From positions 1 through 64,000 of the forward strand of contig NZ_JAFFPK010000042.1 of the NCBI RefSeq assembly GCF_017590215.1: a stretch of 64,000 nt of DNA. Reading direction: 5' to 3'. Under the pieces are notes generated by a model that saw only the letters and a list, made by a program, of their open reading frames with translations, did no database searches and was not told the DNA's origin. Shown in pieces: positions 29,289-37,760 of this stretch. Both the position numbers and the translations under genes were made by a program. Position 1 is the stretch's first letter; each line of letters opens with the position of its first letter. The DNA comes from Clostridium sp. CCUG 7971 (GTDB taxonomy: Bacteria; Bacillota; Clostridia; Peptostreptococcales; Peptostreptococcaceae).

Positions 29289-29323
29289 AAAATAGACAAC
29301 ACGATAAATATGTTGTCTATTTT
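29289..29323 (-). terminator. Terminator of glpX
   Basis: A perfect 13-bp stem AAAATAGACAACA/TGTTGTCTATTTT with a 9-nt loop. It lies 26 nt beyond the glpX stop codon. Confidence 0.85.
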
Positions 29324-29348
29324 AATTAGTATTTTATAAGTTTTAAAT

Positions 29349-30350
29349 TTATTCCATATTATATTTTTTCATTAATTCAACTAATATATCATTTTTATCT
29401 AAACTATGAATTGCATCAACAAATCTTATTGTACCTGTTTTAGCTCTCATTACTACAGATTGTGTCTTAGCTTTATTGCCACCTACATGTTTTACTCCTT
29501 CTAGTAAATCCCCCTCTGTAATTCCTGTTGCCGCAAAGAATAAATTATCTCCTTTAGCTAAATCATCTATATCTAAAACTTTTTCAAGATCTTCATCAGA
29601 GTAACCCATTTCATGGCATCTTACTCTTTCTTGCTCACTTAATGGATATATCTGACCTTGCATATCTCCACCCATGCATTTTATAGCTGCAGCTAATATT
29701 ACTCCTTCTGGGCCTCCACCAATACCCATCATCATATCTATCCCTGTTTCTTCGAAACAAGTAGCTATTCCTGTTGCCACATCTCCATCCCCAAACATTT
29801 GGATCCTAGATCCTAATTTCCTAGCAGCTTCAACTATATCATTATGTCTTTCTCTATCTTGAACTGTTATAGTCATTTGTGTTGTTTTTTTACCTAAAGC
29901 TTTTGCCACAGATATAATATTTTCTTCTGGACTCTTAGTTAGATCTATTGCTCCCTTAGCATTTGGACCTACTACAATCTTTTTCATGTATGTATCTGGT
30001 GCATTTAATAAACTCCCTTTAGATCCCATAGCTATTACTGATATAGCATTTGGAAGACCTTTCGCTATTAAAGTAGTTCCATCTAAAGGATCTACTGCTA
30101 TGTCAACTTCCATACTATCTTCATTTTGCATACCTACTTTTTCACCGATATATAACATAGGAGCTTCATCTAATTCCCCTTCTCCTATAACAACTTCTCC
30201 ATTGATTTTAACCGATTCAAAAGCTTTTCTCATTGCTTCTACTGCTGCACCATCAGCACCATTTTTATCGCCTTTTCCCATAAATTGCGATGATACTAAT
30301 GCCGCTGCTTCCGTTACCCTAACAAGTTCTAATGCTAAATTTCTATCCAT
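29349..30350 (-). CDS. glpX: Class II fructose-1,6-bisphosphatase
   Basis: Hydrolyses fructose 1,6-bisphosphate in gluconeogenesis. It has 333 residues. Metal-binding and catalytic segments VIGEGELDEAPMLYIGE (about 55-70) and VDPLDGTTLIAKG (about 86-98) are typical of GlpX, as is MGIGGGPEGVILAAA (about 212-226). It is a single gene with its own terminator and a good candidate promoter. Confidence 0.95.
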   Translation of the reverse strand: MDRNLALELVRVTEAAALVSSQFMGKGDKNGADGAAVEAMRKAFESVKINGEVVIGEGELDEAPMLYIGEKVGMQNEDSMEVDIAVDPLDGTTLIAKGLPNAISVIAMGSKGSLLNAPDTYMKKIVVGPNAKGAIDLTKSPEENIISVAKALGKKTTQMTITVQDRERHNDIVEAARKLGSRIQMFGDGDVATGIATCFEETGIDMMMGIGGGPEGVILAAAIKCMGGDMQGQIYPLSEQERVRCHEMGYSDEDLEKVLDIDDLAKGDNLFFAATGITEGDLLEGVKHVGGNKAKTQSVVMRAKTGTIRFVDAIHSLDKNDILVELMKKYNME

Positions 30351-30390
30351 AATAATATATTCATCTCCTTAGTTAGTCTTATTAATGAAA

Positions 30391-30419
30391 ATTATATATT
30401 ATATTTGTTAATTAGTAAA
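30391..30419 (-). promoter_or_regulatory. Candidate promoter of glpX
   Basis: Minus strand: -35 TTTACT (30414-30419), a 17-nt spacer, and a perfect -10 TATAAT (30391-30396). It lies 40 nt upstream of the glpX start. Confidence 0.5.
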
Positions 30420-30508
30420 CATATATGTGCACTTTAAGTAATTAGTATGATATATTAGTTCGTATTTTCAATATAGTATTGTTAATAACTCTAATTTATA
30501 CATCAAAT

Positions 30509-30544
30509 AAAAAAACTGATCTTTAAAATAAAGACCAGTTTTTT
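30509..30544 (-). terminator. Terminator of the galU-DUF4044 unit
   Basis: Stem AAAAAACTGGTCTTTA against TAAAGATCAGTTTTTT on the minus strand (one G-U pair), with a short loop and T-rich end. It lies directly after the small gene at 30546. Confidence 0.8.
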
Positions 30545-30545
30545 A

Positions 30546-30659
30546 CTACATCATTGATGTAAGTACGCTTAAAAGTGCCGTCATACTTGATACTACAAGA
30601 ATTGCTACAATAAATATAGCTATAGCTTTATTTCTCTTTTTTTGTTTCACATTTGCCAT
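30546..30659 (-). CDS. DUF4044-like small membrane protein, 37 aa
   Basis: A 38-codon frame from ATG (30657-30659) to TAG (30546-30548). The protein begins MANVKQKKRNKAIAIFIVAI: a basic N-terminus and then one membrane helix to the end. This matches the DUF4044 pattern of tiny Firmicutes proteins. A GGGGG run lies 8 nt upstream. It overlaps the last 32 nt of galU in another frame and ends at the terminator, so it is probably coupled to galU. Its function is unknown. Confidence 0.65.
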   Translation of the reverse strand: MANVKQKKRNKAIAIFIVAILVVSSMTALLSVLTSMM

Positions 30660-31281
30660 TTATCTTTCCCCCAGTGTTATCTATTTTTTGATTATCAAAC
30701 CTATCGTTAATTTTTTTTAGATATTCTATAAATCCGTCTCTAAGTTCTGGTCTTTTAAGAGCAAAATCTACAGTAGCTTCTAAAAATCCTAACTTATCTC
30801 CTACATCATATCTTCTACCATCAAAGTTATAAGCATACATAGCCTCTTTTCTAGATAGTTCTTTTAAGGCATCTGTAAGTTGGACTTCTCCACCCTTTCC
30901 AGATGGCAAATCTTCTAATATTTCAAATATCTCAGGAGTTATTATGTATCTACCTAGTATAGCTATATTAGATGGAGCTTTTCCTGGCTCTGGCTTTTCT
31001 ACTAGATCTTTAACCTTATAAACTTTATCTTCTATATGCTTTGCTGCTATTATTCCATACTTGTCCGTATCTTTTGCATCAACTTTTTGTACACCTAGTA
31101 TAGTAGTTCTATATTCTTCATAAGCATCTATAAGTTGCTTTAAGCAAGGAACTTCATTGTCAACAATATCATCTCCAAGCATTACAGCAAATGGTTCATC
31201 TCCTATAAAGTGTCTTGCGCAGTATATTGCATCTCCCAAACCTTTAGGTTCTTTTTGTCTTATATAGTGTATATTTATCAT
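30628..31281 (-). CDS. galU: UTP-glucose-1-phosphate uridylyltransferase, C-terminal part (frameshifted)
   Basis: Makes UDP-glucose from UTP and glucose 1-phosphate. This frame carries the middle and end of GalU: KEPKGLGDAIYCA, FAVMLGDDIVD (metal-binding), and VEKPEPGKAPSNIAILGRYI. Its ATG is internal to the real protein. The same frame is open upstream, reading [11 protein letters not shown] before the ATG, as expected for GalU. One extra A in the A6 run at 31315-31320 would join it to the N-terminal fragment at 31305-31568, giving a normal length near 300. Confidence 0.9.
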   Translation of the reverse strand: MINIHYIRQKEPKGLGDAIYCARHFIGDEPFAVMLGDDIVDNEVPCLKQLIDAYEEYRTTILGVQKVDAKDTDKYGIIAAKHIEDKVYKVKDLVEKPEPGKAPSNIAILGRYIITPEIFEILEDLPSGKGGEVQLTDALKELSRKEAMYAYNFDGRRYDVGDKLGFLEATVDFALKRPELRDGFIEYLKKINDRFDNQKIDNTGGKINGKCETKKEK

Positions 31282-31304
31282 ATTAGATATACCTTGAACT
31301 ATAT

Positions 31305-31568
31305 CTAATAATTCTTTTTTCCTTTTTGCTCAAGCTCTAATTCTAATTCTACAGATTTATCAAAGTGATCTTCTATTGATTTTTTATTTCTACCAGTTAT
31401 TATAAGTATCTCTTCTATCCCTGAAGCAACTGCTTCTTCTATTATATATTGTAATGTTGGTTTATCAACTATTGGTAACATTTCTTTTGGTTGTGCTTTT
31501 GTTGCTGGTAAAAATCTAGTACCTAAACCTGCAGCTGGTATTACAGCCTTCTTAACCGTTCTTTGCAT
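31305..31568 (-). CDS. galU: UTP-glucose-1-phosphate uridylyltransferase, N-terminal part (frameshifted)
   Basis: Holds the nucleotide-binding start of Gal[23 protein letters not shown] and [14 protein letters not shown]. The frame then shifts at GGAAAAAAG (A run 31315-31320) and hits TAG after KKNY. The start follows GGAGGT. It is not a separate gene. Sequence after the shift continues in another frame as the C-terminal part. Confidence 0.9.
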   Translation of the reverse strand: MQRTVKKAVIPAAGLGTRFLPATKAQPKEMLPIVDKPTLQYIIEEAVASGIEEILIITGRNKKSIEDHFDKSVELELELEQKGKKNY

Positions 31569-31616
31569 AAAATTATTACCTCCACTAAATAAATTGAGTC
31601 TATTATTTTAATATAT

Positions 31617-31641
31617 AAAAAGCCCTAAAAATAGGACTTTT
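31617..31641 (-). terminator. Terminator of the M3 peptidase gene
   Basis: Minus-strand stem AAAAGTCCTA/TAGGGCTTTT (one U-G pair) with a 5-nt loop, then T-rich sequence. It lies 43 nt after the peptidase stop. Confidence 0.68.
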
Positions 31642-31683
31642 GATATATATTTTAACACTAATATATTAAACTTGTCATGTAAA

Positions 31684-33597
31684 TTATTTTGACACTAGTT
31701 TTTCAAGTTCTTTGACTAAGTCATCAAATTTTTTAATAGTACCTTCTATCGGTTTAGTACTAGTTAAATTGATACCTGAATTTTTTAGTAAATTTATAGG
31801 GTAATCTGATCCTCCTTGTTTAAGGAAATTCATATAATTATCCGGTCCATTAGTTAATATATCTTGTGCAAAACTAACTCCTGCACTACATCCTGTAGCA
31901 TATTTATATACATAAAAACTATTATAAAAATGTGGTATTCTAGACCAACCTACTTTTGCCAATTGATCTAACTCATAATCTTTCCCATAATATTTTTGTA
32001 AAAGTGATCCCCAAGTGTCATCTAATACTAAGGCGTTTACACTTTCTCCTTTTTCAACCATTTCATGTATACTTTTTTCAAACTCAGCATACATAGTTTG
32101 GATATATAAAGTATCTTTTATTAAATCTAGATATTGAGTTATATAATATGCTTTTTCTTTATCATTACTAGAATTTTTTATAAGAGTCTCATATAACAAT
32201 GCCTCATTAGTTGTAGATGCCACTTCATGAGTAAATATTGATGGATCTGAGTTAAAGTAACTTTGATTTTTAGAACTTATATATTCATATGCCGCGTGAC
32301 CTAATTCATGGGCTAATGTAGATACTGAACCTAAACTATTGTTATAATTTAATAATACATAGGGATGATTTCCGTAAACTGATAAGCAGTATGCACCACT
32401 TACCTTATTTTCATTAGAATATACATCTACCCATCTTTCATTAAATGCTTTATAAAGTATATCTCCATATTCTTCTCCAAGTGGAGCTAAGGCTGAATAT
32501 ACTATTCCTTGGCCTTTATCATAGGTAATATTTTTATCAATAGGCTCTAACATAGGAACAAACATATCATAATAGTATACCTTATCTAAATTTAAAACTT
32601 TTTTTCTAAGGCTAACATACTTATGAAGGCTATCTGTGTTTTTACTTACTGTTTCTATTAATTTATCATATACTTTTGTGTTTATATCATCTGACTTTAA
32701 ATACATATCTAAAGATGAATCATATCCTCTTTCACTTGCGTAGAATACATTCTTTTTAACTTGGCCTATTAGTAAGCCTGATAAAACATTTATATTGTCA
32801 TCATAAGCTAAAAATTCACTTTGATATGCTTTTTTTCTATCTTCTCTGTCACTACTTCCCATAGCTGAAGCGTACTCAGCTGGAGTTAAATTAGTCTTTT
32901 TATCCATATTCTTAAATAAATCATAAAGACGTCCTGGGAGAGAAGACATTGATGAAGTATTTGCAAGTATATCTTCACTCTTTTCATCTAAATAATACTT
33001 TTTACATCTCCTAATATCTCCTAGGTACATGCCATAATTTTTGCTTATCTTCTTATCTGATATTATTTTTTCATATTCTTTATCTGATAATTTTAATATC
33101 TCTAACTCTAAATCTGAACATATTCCCATATACTCTTTATAAACTTTCCCCATGCTATCATTTAAATCTAAATACTTATAAGAATTTTTATTTGTATCTT
33201 GTTTTAATTTAACATATGCAGATAGTTTATTCACTCTTACATCTAGCTTTTCTTTAATACCTAAAGCAAAAGATAGATGAGTTTTCGATTTTGTAACTTT
33301 TCCTATATAGTTTTTAAGCTCTTTAGTATCTTTACTAAATGATTTAAGTTCTTTTTTCCACTCATCATCACTTTTATATAATGATTGTAAGTTCCAACAA
33401 GTTTTAGTGTAATCAATACTTGGTTTTTGTTGTTCTTTTTTACTTTCTTGTTCTTCTTTTTCTTCGTTATTATTCATAAAACGAGTAATATAATTAATTT
33501 TGCTAATACATTGTGCATCAGTTTTTGTGCTCATTGGTATAGTACAAAAAATAGATATACATAAAGGTATTATTACTTTACACAGTTTTTTACCCAT
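31684..33597 (-). CDS. M3 family oligoendopeptidase with signal peptide (PepF-like)
   Basis: Zinc metallopeptidase of 637 residues. The active site HELGH (LAHELGHAAYEY) is near residue 430, with a downstream Glu in the region of THEVASTTNEALL. Unlike usual cytosolic PepF, it begins with a basic-hydrophobic stretch (about 2-27, LCKVIIPLCISIFCTIPMS) that looks like a signal or anchor, so it is probably outside the membrane. A Glu/Lys-rich linker (about 45-65) follows. I chose the ATG at 33597 because AAAGGATGG precedes it. That site lies in a hairpin. Confidence 0.85.
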   Translation of the reverse strand: MGKKLCKVIIPLCISIFCTIPMSTKTDAQCISKINYITRFMNNNEEKEEQESKKEQQKPSIDYTKTCWNLQSLYKSDDEWKKELKSFSKDTKELKNYIGKVTKSKTHLSFALGIKEKLDVRVNKLSAYVKLKQDTNKNSYKYLDLNDSMGKVYKEYMGICSDLELEILKLSDKEYEKIISDKKISKNYGMYLGDIRRCKKYYLDEKSEDILANTSSMSSLPGRLYDLFKNMDKKTNLTPAEYASAMGSSDREDRKKAYQSEFLAYDDNINVLSGLLIGQVKKNVFYASERGYDSSLDMYLKSDDINTKVYDKLIETVSKNTDSLHKYVSLRKKVLNLDKVYYYDMFVPMLEPIDKNITYDKGQGIVYSALAPLGEEYGDILYKAFNERWVDVYSNENKVSGAYCLSVYGNHPYVLLNYNNSLGSVSTLAHELGHAAYEYISSKNQSYFNSDPSIFTHEVASTTNEALLYETLIKNSSNDKEKAYYITQYLDLIKDTLYIQTMYAEFEKSIHEMVEKGESVNALVLDDTWGSLLQKYYGKDYELDQLAKVGWSRIPHFYNSFYVYKYATGCSAGVSFAQDILTNGPDNYMNFLKQGGSDYPINLLKNSGINLTSTKPIEGTIKKFDDLVKELEKLVSK

Positions 33598-33647
33598 AAA
33601 AAGCCATCCTTTCAATAAAATCTACTTATCTATTAGGATGGCTTTTT
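33598..33647 (-). promoter_or_regulatory. Terminator-like hairpin abutting the M3 peptidase start codon
   Basis: Minus strand: perfect 13-bp arms AAAAAGCCATCCT and AGGATGGCTTTTT around a 24-nt loop. The U-tract runs straight into the ATG at 33597. The descending arm contains the ribosome binding site AAAGGA. It can therefore be read as a terminator and as a sequestered ribosome binding site. Confidence 0.72.
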
Positions 33648-33699
33648 GAGTCCATATTATTCAACTATTACCATTAGAAATTTTTTATCAATTAAATAC

Positions 33700-34004
33700 T
33701 TATCCACATATTTATACACATATTCACAGGTAGATTTACGACAAAAAATTAGTTTTTTCAGTATATATAAATGTCTTTATTTTTTAACTTTTTCTAATTT
33801 CTAACAGTTTATTAACACTTTTTTTGCAGTTATCAACATATTTTATAACTTATCCACGTATTTTTGTTAATAAATGCTATTAATTAAGGTGTTTTCAAAA
33901 ATATCCAAATAAAAATGTATTTGTAGTATTTTGTCGAACTTTGAAATTCCAACATTCTTAGCTATATTTAATTTTATCCACAATTCATTAACATTTTATC
34001 CATA
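33700..34004 (+). other. Intergenic DnaA-box cluster
   Basis: The 380-bp gap between spoIIE and the peptidase gene holds no ORF. It carries perfect TTATNCACA boxes at 33700-33708 (TTATCCACA), 33712-33720 (TTATACACA) and 33974-33982 (TTATCCACA). 8/9 matches lie at 33720-33728, 33830-33838, 33850-33858 and 33996-34004, and a weaker one at 33809-33817. All are in the same orientation and embedded in AT-rich DNA. Resembles a DnaA-binding locus or unwinding region. No dnaA gene is in the window. Confidence 0.65.
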
Positions 34005-34027
34005 CCTTGTTGATATATTATTTATAA

Positions 34028-36397
34028 TTAACTTGCACACACTTTTGTAACTAAAACAGTCATATCATCTTCAACATTTCCATCTTGTATTTCTATAGCT
34101 CTATCTAATATTAGATTTGCTATTTCCTTAGGATTTGTAGTATCTATCTTTTGTATAAAATAAATTAGCCAATTATCGCCTAAGTTCTTATTCTTACCTG
34201 CATCAAGTATTCCATCAGAAACCATTATTATATAATCTCCATCCTTCACCTTAACAGCTTTTCTATCTAACTTTATATCTGATAATATTCCTACCGGAAG
34301 AGATGATGATGATACTAAATCTATATCTTCATTCTCCCTTTTTATATACGTAGAGCAAGCTCCCATCTTTATAGTTTCTAAAGACCCTTTTTTTAAATCC
34401 ATGATACCTAAATCTAAAGTTGAAAACATCTCATCTGAAGATTTTAATAATAACATGTTATTTATAGTATTTATAATTATTTCATCTTCAATCTTTGCAT
34501 CCATCATTTTCTCTAATATATCAATAGTAATAGCAGACTCTTCATATGCCTTTTTTCCTTTTCCCATACCATCACTTATTGCTATCATATACTTACCATC
34601 ATTTATATCCATATATGTATAGTTGTCTCCACATAATATATGACCATCTTTGGACATAGAAGATACTTCCGTAATAGCTTTATAGTTTTGTGATTTAGTT
34701 AGGATTATTTTACACCTTTCACCTAGAGAATGGCATCCTATCTTTTGTGCTGATAAACTTTCTTCAACAAAATCTGAAACTACTTCTATAAGACTTTTTT
34801 CACACATACAACCACTACTACAAGTGGTTTTTTCTATAGTTATTTCAAAATCATCTTCACCCTTACTTATATAACTTACTCTATCAACCTGTATGTTATT
34901 TCTTTCTAAATGATCATGTATGCTCTTTTCTTTTTCTATATCTAAAATTATGCTACTTTCTAAATCATTTGATAATGATTCAATAGATTTAGATATACTT
35001 CTAATTTGATTAGATATTAGCTTTCTACTTTCCGAAAACTTCAGATTCCAATTATAATCTATTGCAAACATTTTGTAATAGTAATTTGATACCTTTATTA
35101 TCGCTTCTGGCTTTATACATTCTTTAATAAATTCATCCGATGCATCATCTATAGTTATTTCTCCATTTTCCTCTAGCTTTTCTAAAATTTCATACATTAA
35201 GCTATAAGTATGGTTAAATTTCATTTCCCAACAACGTCTTTTCATTCCACAATTTCTACACTCATCGTTATGTATCATATCAACAACAGTTGCAATATCT
35301 CTTTGGTCTATTACCTTTTCTTTTTCTCTTATCTTATCAAATGTATAAGCAAGTTCATCATATGCCTTATACATATTTATAAGTCTATTGTTAGTTAAAT
35401 TTTTACTTCTCATTATATAATCATATATTACTTCATTTGAGGTTATATTTGTTCTTACAAGCTTCTCAATTTTAGCAAAAAACTTCTGTGGTAATAAAAC
35501 TACAATTAAACAAGCTATTAGCATATCTCTAATCTGTGTTAAATTCGAAGTAATTCCAGAGGTATATGCATAAATTATTATCCAGCTTAATATATATCCT
35601 AATATACAAAAATATTTATTTAATTTACTAAAAGCTCCACCTACAAGCCCCGCAAAAGAGTAGATTCCCATGTATATAACTGAACCTACATTATTTATTA
35701 TAAATGCTATTCCAACTATTACTCCAGAAGCTGAACCCATAGGCGAGCCTCCTAAAATTGCAGACACTAAAATTAATACAGTCGCTAAAACAGTTCTAAA
35801 AGAAACACCTAATAATGATATATCGCCTATTCCAATTATGCTAAAAGTCATTATTAAACTTATAGATATAGCTTCTTCAACCTTAACTGATATCCTATTA
35901 TTTGAATTAGTTAATAATCCTATTCCAAATGAAAATATATACGTAGCTATAAAAGTAATTACACTTTCAATAAAAGCTAAAAATATATCGTACATATAAG
36001 TATCAGATAAAAATGCTTGTCCTATAGATATAGGTATAATTATTGCACTACCTATAAATGCTAACTTTAATATAGAGGTTACACCTTTTAGCTTCTTGCT
36101 AATAATCAAAAGTATAAATAGGCATACTGTATATTTAAGATTGTAGGACATACTATTAGCCGATAAAAATGTCCCTGCTAACACAGATATAAATACTGGT
36201 AGCTTATATCTTTCCGTTTTTGATATATATAAGAAAAATGCCACTCCCAATGGAGCTATTGACCCTATTAATATAGATCTACTTAATAGAAATCCCATTA
36301 TAACAAATAAAATTGTATTTGCATCAATATATCTTTTTATCTTTATGTTCTTTAAATCTAAGTTTTTATTTTTTACACTCGCTACAGTTTTCTCCAT
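34028..36397 (-). CDS. spoIIE: Stage II sporulation protein E (SpoIIE phosphatase)
   Basis: Membrane PP2C-type phosphatase that dephosphorylates SpoIIAA to activate sigma-F in the forespore. It has 789 residues from the ATG at 36397, which has GGGGGAG upstream. About ten N-terminal membrane helices (about 30-310) are followed by a central oligomerisation region with a Cys pair (DECRNCGMKRRCWE near 380). The PP2C domain shows AISDGMGKGKKAYEES and MVSDGILDAG with metal-binding Asp residues. Synteny with B. subtilis (after divIC) agrees. Confidence 0.96.
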   Translation of the reverse strand: MEKTVASVKNKNLDLKNIKIKRYIDANTILFVIMGFLLSRSILIGSIAPLGVAFFLYISKTERYKLPVFISVLAGTFLSANSMSYNLKYTVCLFILLIISKKLKGVTSILKLAFIGSAIIIPISIGQAFLSDTYMYDIFLAFIESVITFIATYIFSFGIGLLTNSNNRISVKVEEAISISLIMTFSIIGIGDISLLGVSFRTVLATVLILVSAILGGSPMGSASGVIVGIAFIINNVGSVIYMGIYSFAGLVGGAFSKLNKYFCILGYILSWIIIYAYTSGITSNLTQIRDMLIACLIVVLLPQKFFAKIEKLVRTNITSNEVIYDYIMRSKNLTNNRLINMYKAYDELAYTFDKIREKEKVIDQRDIATVVDMIHNDECRNCGMKRRCWEMKFNHTYSLMYEILEKLEENGEITIDDASDEFIKECIKPEAIIKVSNYYYKMFAIDYNWNLKFSESRKLISNQIRSISKSIESLSNDLESSIILDIEKEKSIHDHLERNNIQVDRVSYISKGEDDFEITIEKTTCSSGCMCEKSLIEVVSDFVEESLSAQKIGCHSLGERCKIILTKSQNYKAITEVSSMSKDGHILCGDNYTYMDINDGKYMIAISDGMGKGKKAYEESAITIDILEKMMDAKIEDEIIINTINNMLLLKSSDEMFSTLDLGIMDLKKGSLETIKMGACSTYIKRENEDIDLVSSSSLPVGILSDIKLDRKAVKVKDGDYIIMVSDGILDAGKNKNLGDNWLIYFIQKIDTTNPKEIANLILDRAIEIQDGNVEDDMTVLVTKVCAS

Positions 36398-36398
36398 A

Positions 36399-36457
36399 AA
36401 AAATCTCCCCCTCATTTGCTTATAAAGAAATTGTAGCAAAGAGGGGGATTTTTTTTT
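36399..36457 (-). promoter_or_regulatory. Terminator-like hairpin overlapping the spoIIE ribosome binding site
   Basis: Minus strand: ascending arm TCCCCCTCTTTGCT (36435-36448) pairs with AGCAAATGAGGGGGA with one bulge. A TTTTTT tract reaches the spoIIE ATG. The descending arm holds the GGGGGAG ribosome binding site. It may end transcription from ppx and mask spoIIE translation. Confidence 0.72.
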
Positions 36458-36487
36458 GTCATATTCGGTTTTGCTTGTCCTAAAATA

Positions 36488-37408
36488 TTAAGACATTTTT
36501 TGTAACTTTTGACATATTAAGCCTTCCAAATTATCGTATTCACTTACTGTTATATTTTCTATTTCTAGGTTTTCCATTATTATATTTAATATTTTTACAC
36601 CAGCTGTTATAATATCCGCTCTTTTAGGTTGTAAGCCTTTTAATGTTTTTTTATCATTTAATGTCATTTTCTTTAAATTTTGTAGAATTGTTTTTATATC
36701 CTCATTACTTATACTACTATTATGTACCTTTTCCATAGAATATACTTCTAATTTCTGGTTCATCGCCGATAGAGAAGTTATTGTTCCACCGATACCCACA
36801 AGTTTTTCTATTTTCTTTTCTTTAATATATTTTAAGGTATCTCTAATTTCATTCAATATAAAATTAGACATATCTTCAAATTCTACCTCACATATAGGAT
36901 CTTTTTTTAAAAACTTTTCTGTAATTCTAAGAGCACCTACATTTTCACTTTTTGCAAACTTTATTCCATCTCTATCTCCTATAATAAATTCTGTGGATCC
37001 TCCACCTATATCTATAACTAATATATCTTTTTTATCTTCTAATCCCTCTAATACCCCTTTAAAGCCTAGATTGGACTCTTTACTACCACTTACTATCTCA
37101 ACATCTATCCCCGTCTTTTCTTTAGCTAAGTCTACAAAATAATCTCCATTTTTACTATCTCTAAGCGCAGATGTTCCCATACAATATATATACTCACATT
37201 CTTGTTCTTTGCAAGTAAGTGCAAATTCTTTTAAAGCATCTATATTTCTTTGTATAGCATCTTCTCCTATATATCCATTTTCATCTACACCTTGCCCAAT
37301 TCTAGTTGTATTAACAAACTTTTCTCTATTTATTATTTTACCATCTATATAATCTGCTATTAATAATCTCATTGAATTAGTACCTATATCTACAGCTCCT
37401 ACTTTCAT
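36488..37408 (-). CDS. Ppx/GppA family phosphatase
   Basis: Exopolyphosphatase or pppGpp phosphohydrolase of the actin-like ATPase superfamily. It has 306 residues, the short two-domain form. Phosphate-binding motifs are VDIGTNSMRLLIAD (residues 5-18) and VIDIGGGSTEFI (near 135-146). It lies between divIC and spoIIE. The substrate cannot be told from the sequence. Confidence 0.92.
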   Translation of the reverse strand: MKVGAVDIGTNSMRLLIADYIDGKIINREKFVNTTRIGQGVDENGYIGEDAIQRNIDALKEFALTCKEQECEYIYCMGTSALRDSKNGDYFVDLAKEKTGIDVEIVSGSKESNLGFKGVLEGLEDKKDILVIDIGGGSTEFIIGDRDGIKFAKSENVGALRITEKFLKKDPICEVEFEDMSNFILNEIRDTLKYIKEKKIEKLVGIGGTITSLSAMNQKLEVYSMEKVHNSSISNEDIKTILQNLKKMTLNDKKTLKGLQPKRADIITAGVKILNIIMENLEIENITVSEYDNLEGLICQKLQKMS

Positions 37409-37457
37409 TACTTCTCTCCTTATCTTTTGTTTAGTTAGAATACTTAATTATGTAAAA

Positions 37458-37480
37458 AGAAGGCAACTAAGTTACCTTCT
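37458..37480 (-). terminator. Terminator after divIC
   Basis: Minus-strand stem AGAAGGTAAC/GTTGCCTTCT (one U-G pair) with a 3-nt loop and TTTTT. It overlaps the divIC stop codon. Confidence 0.82.
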
Positions 37481-37753
37481 TCCCATGTCAATATATATAG
37501 TTTCATCTGGCTTAACCATATTTAATCTTTCTCTTGCAACGGTTTCTAAGTCTTGAGTATTATCTACTTTTTTAAGATTTTTTATTTCTTCTTTAGTCTC
37601 ACTTATTTGTTTGTTTAAGCTTGCTATCTCACCTTTATACTCTTTTAACTTTGTAAGTTGAAATATAAACCCCGTTATTAAACTTACACAGATACAAAGT
37701 ACAAATACAGACATAACCGCAAACTGACCAGAAAATTTTTTTCTTATGTTCAT
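37472..37753 (-). CDS. divIC: Septum formation initiator (DivIC/FtsB family)
   Basis: Bitopic division protein of 93 residues: one membrane helix (about 13-34), then a coiled coil (about 35-65) and a conserved tail (ETVARERLNMVKPDE). It partners FtsL and the septal synthase complex. It follows yabQ by 7 nt, the same order as in B. subtilis. Confidence 0.9.
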   Translation of the reverse strand: MNIRKKFSGQFAVMSVFVLCICVSLITGFIFQLTKLKEYKGEIASLNKQISETKEEIKNLKKVDNTQDLETVARERLNMVKPDETIYIDMGRR

Positions 37754-37760
37754 ATCTAAT

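Noticed and set aside
33700-34004. Interpretation as the chromosomal origin oriC
   Set aside because: No dnaA, dnaN, recF, rpmH or parAB nearby, and flanking genes are spoIIE and a peptidase; kept only as a DnaA-box cluster.
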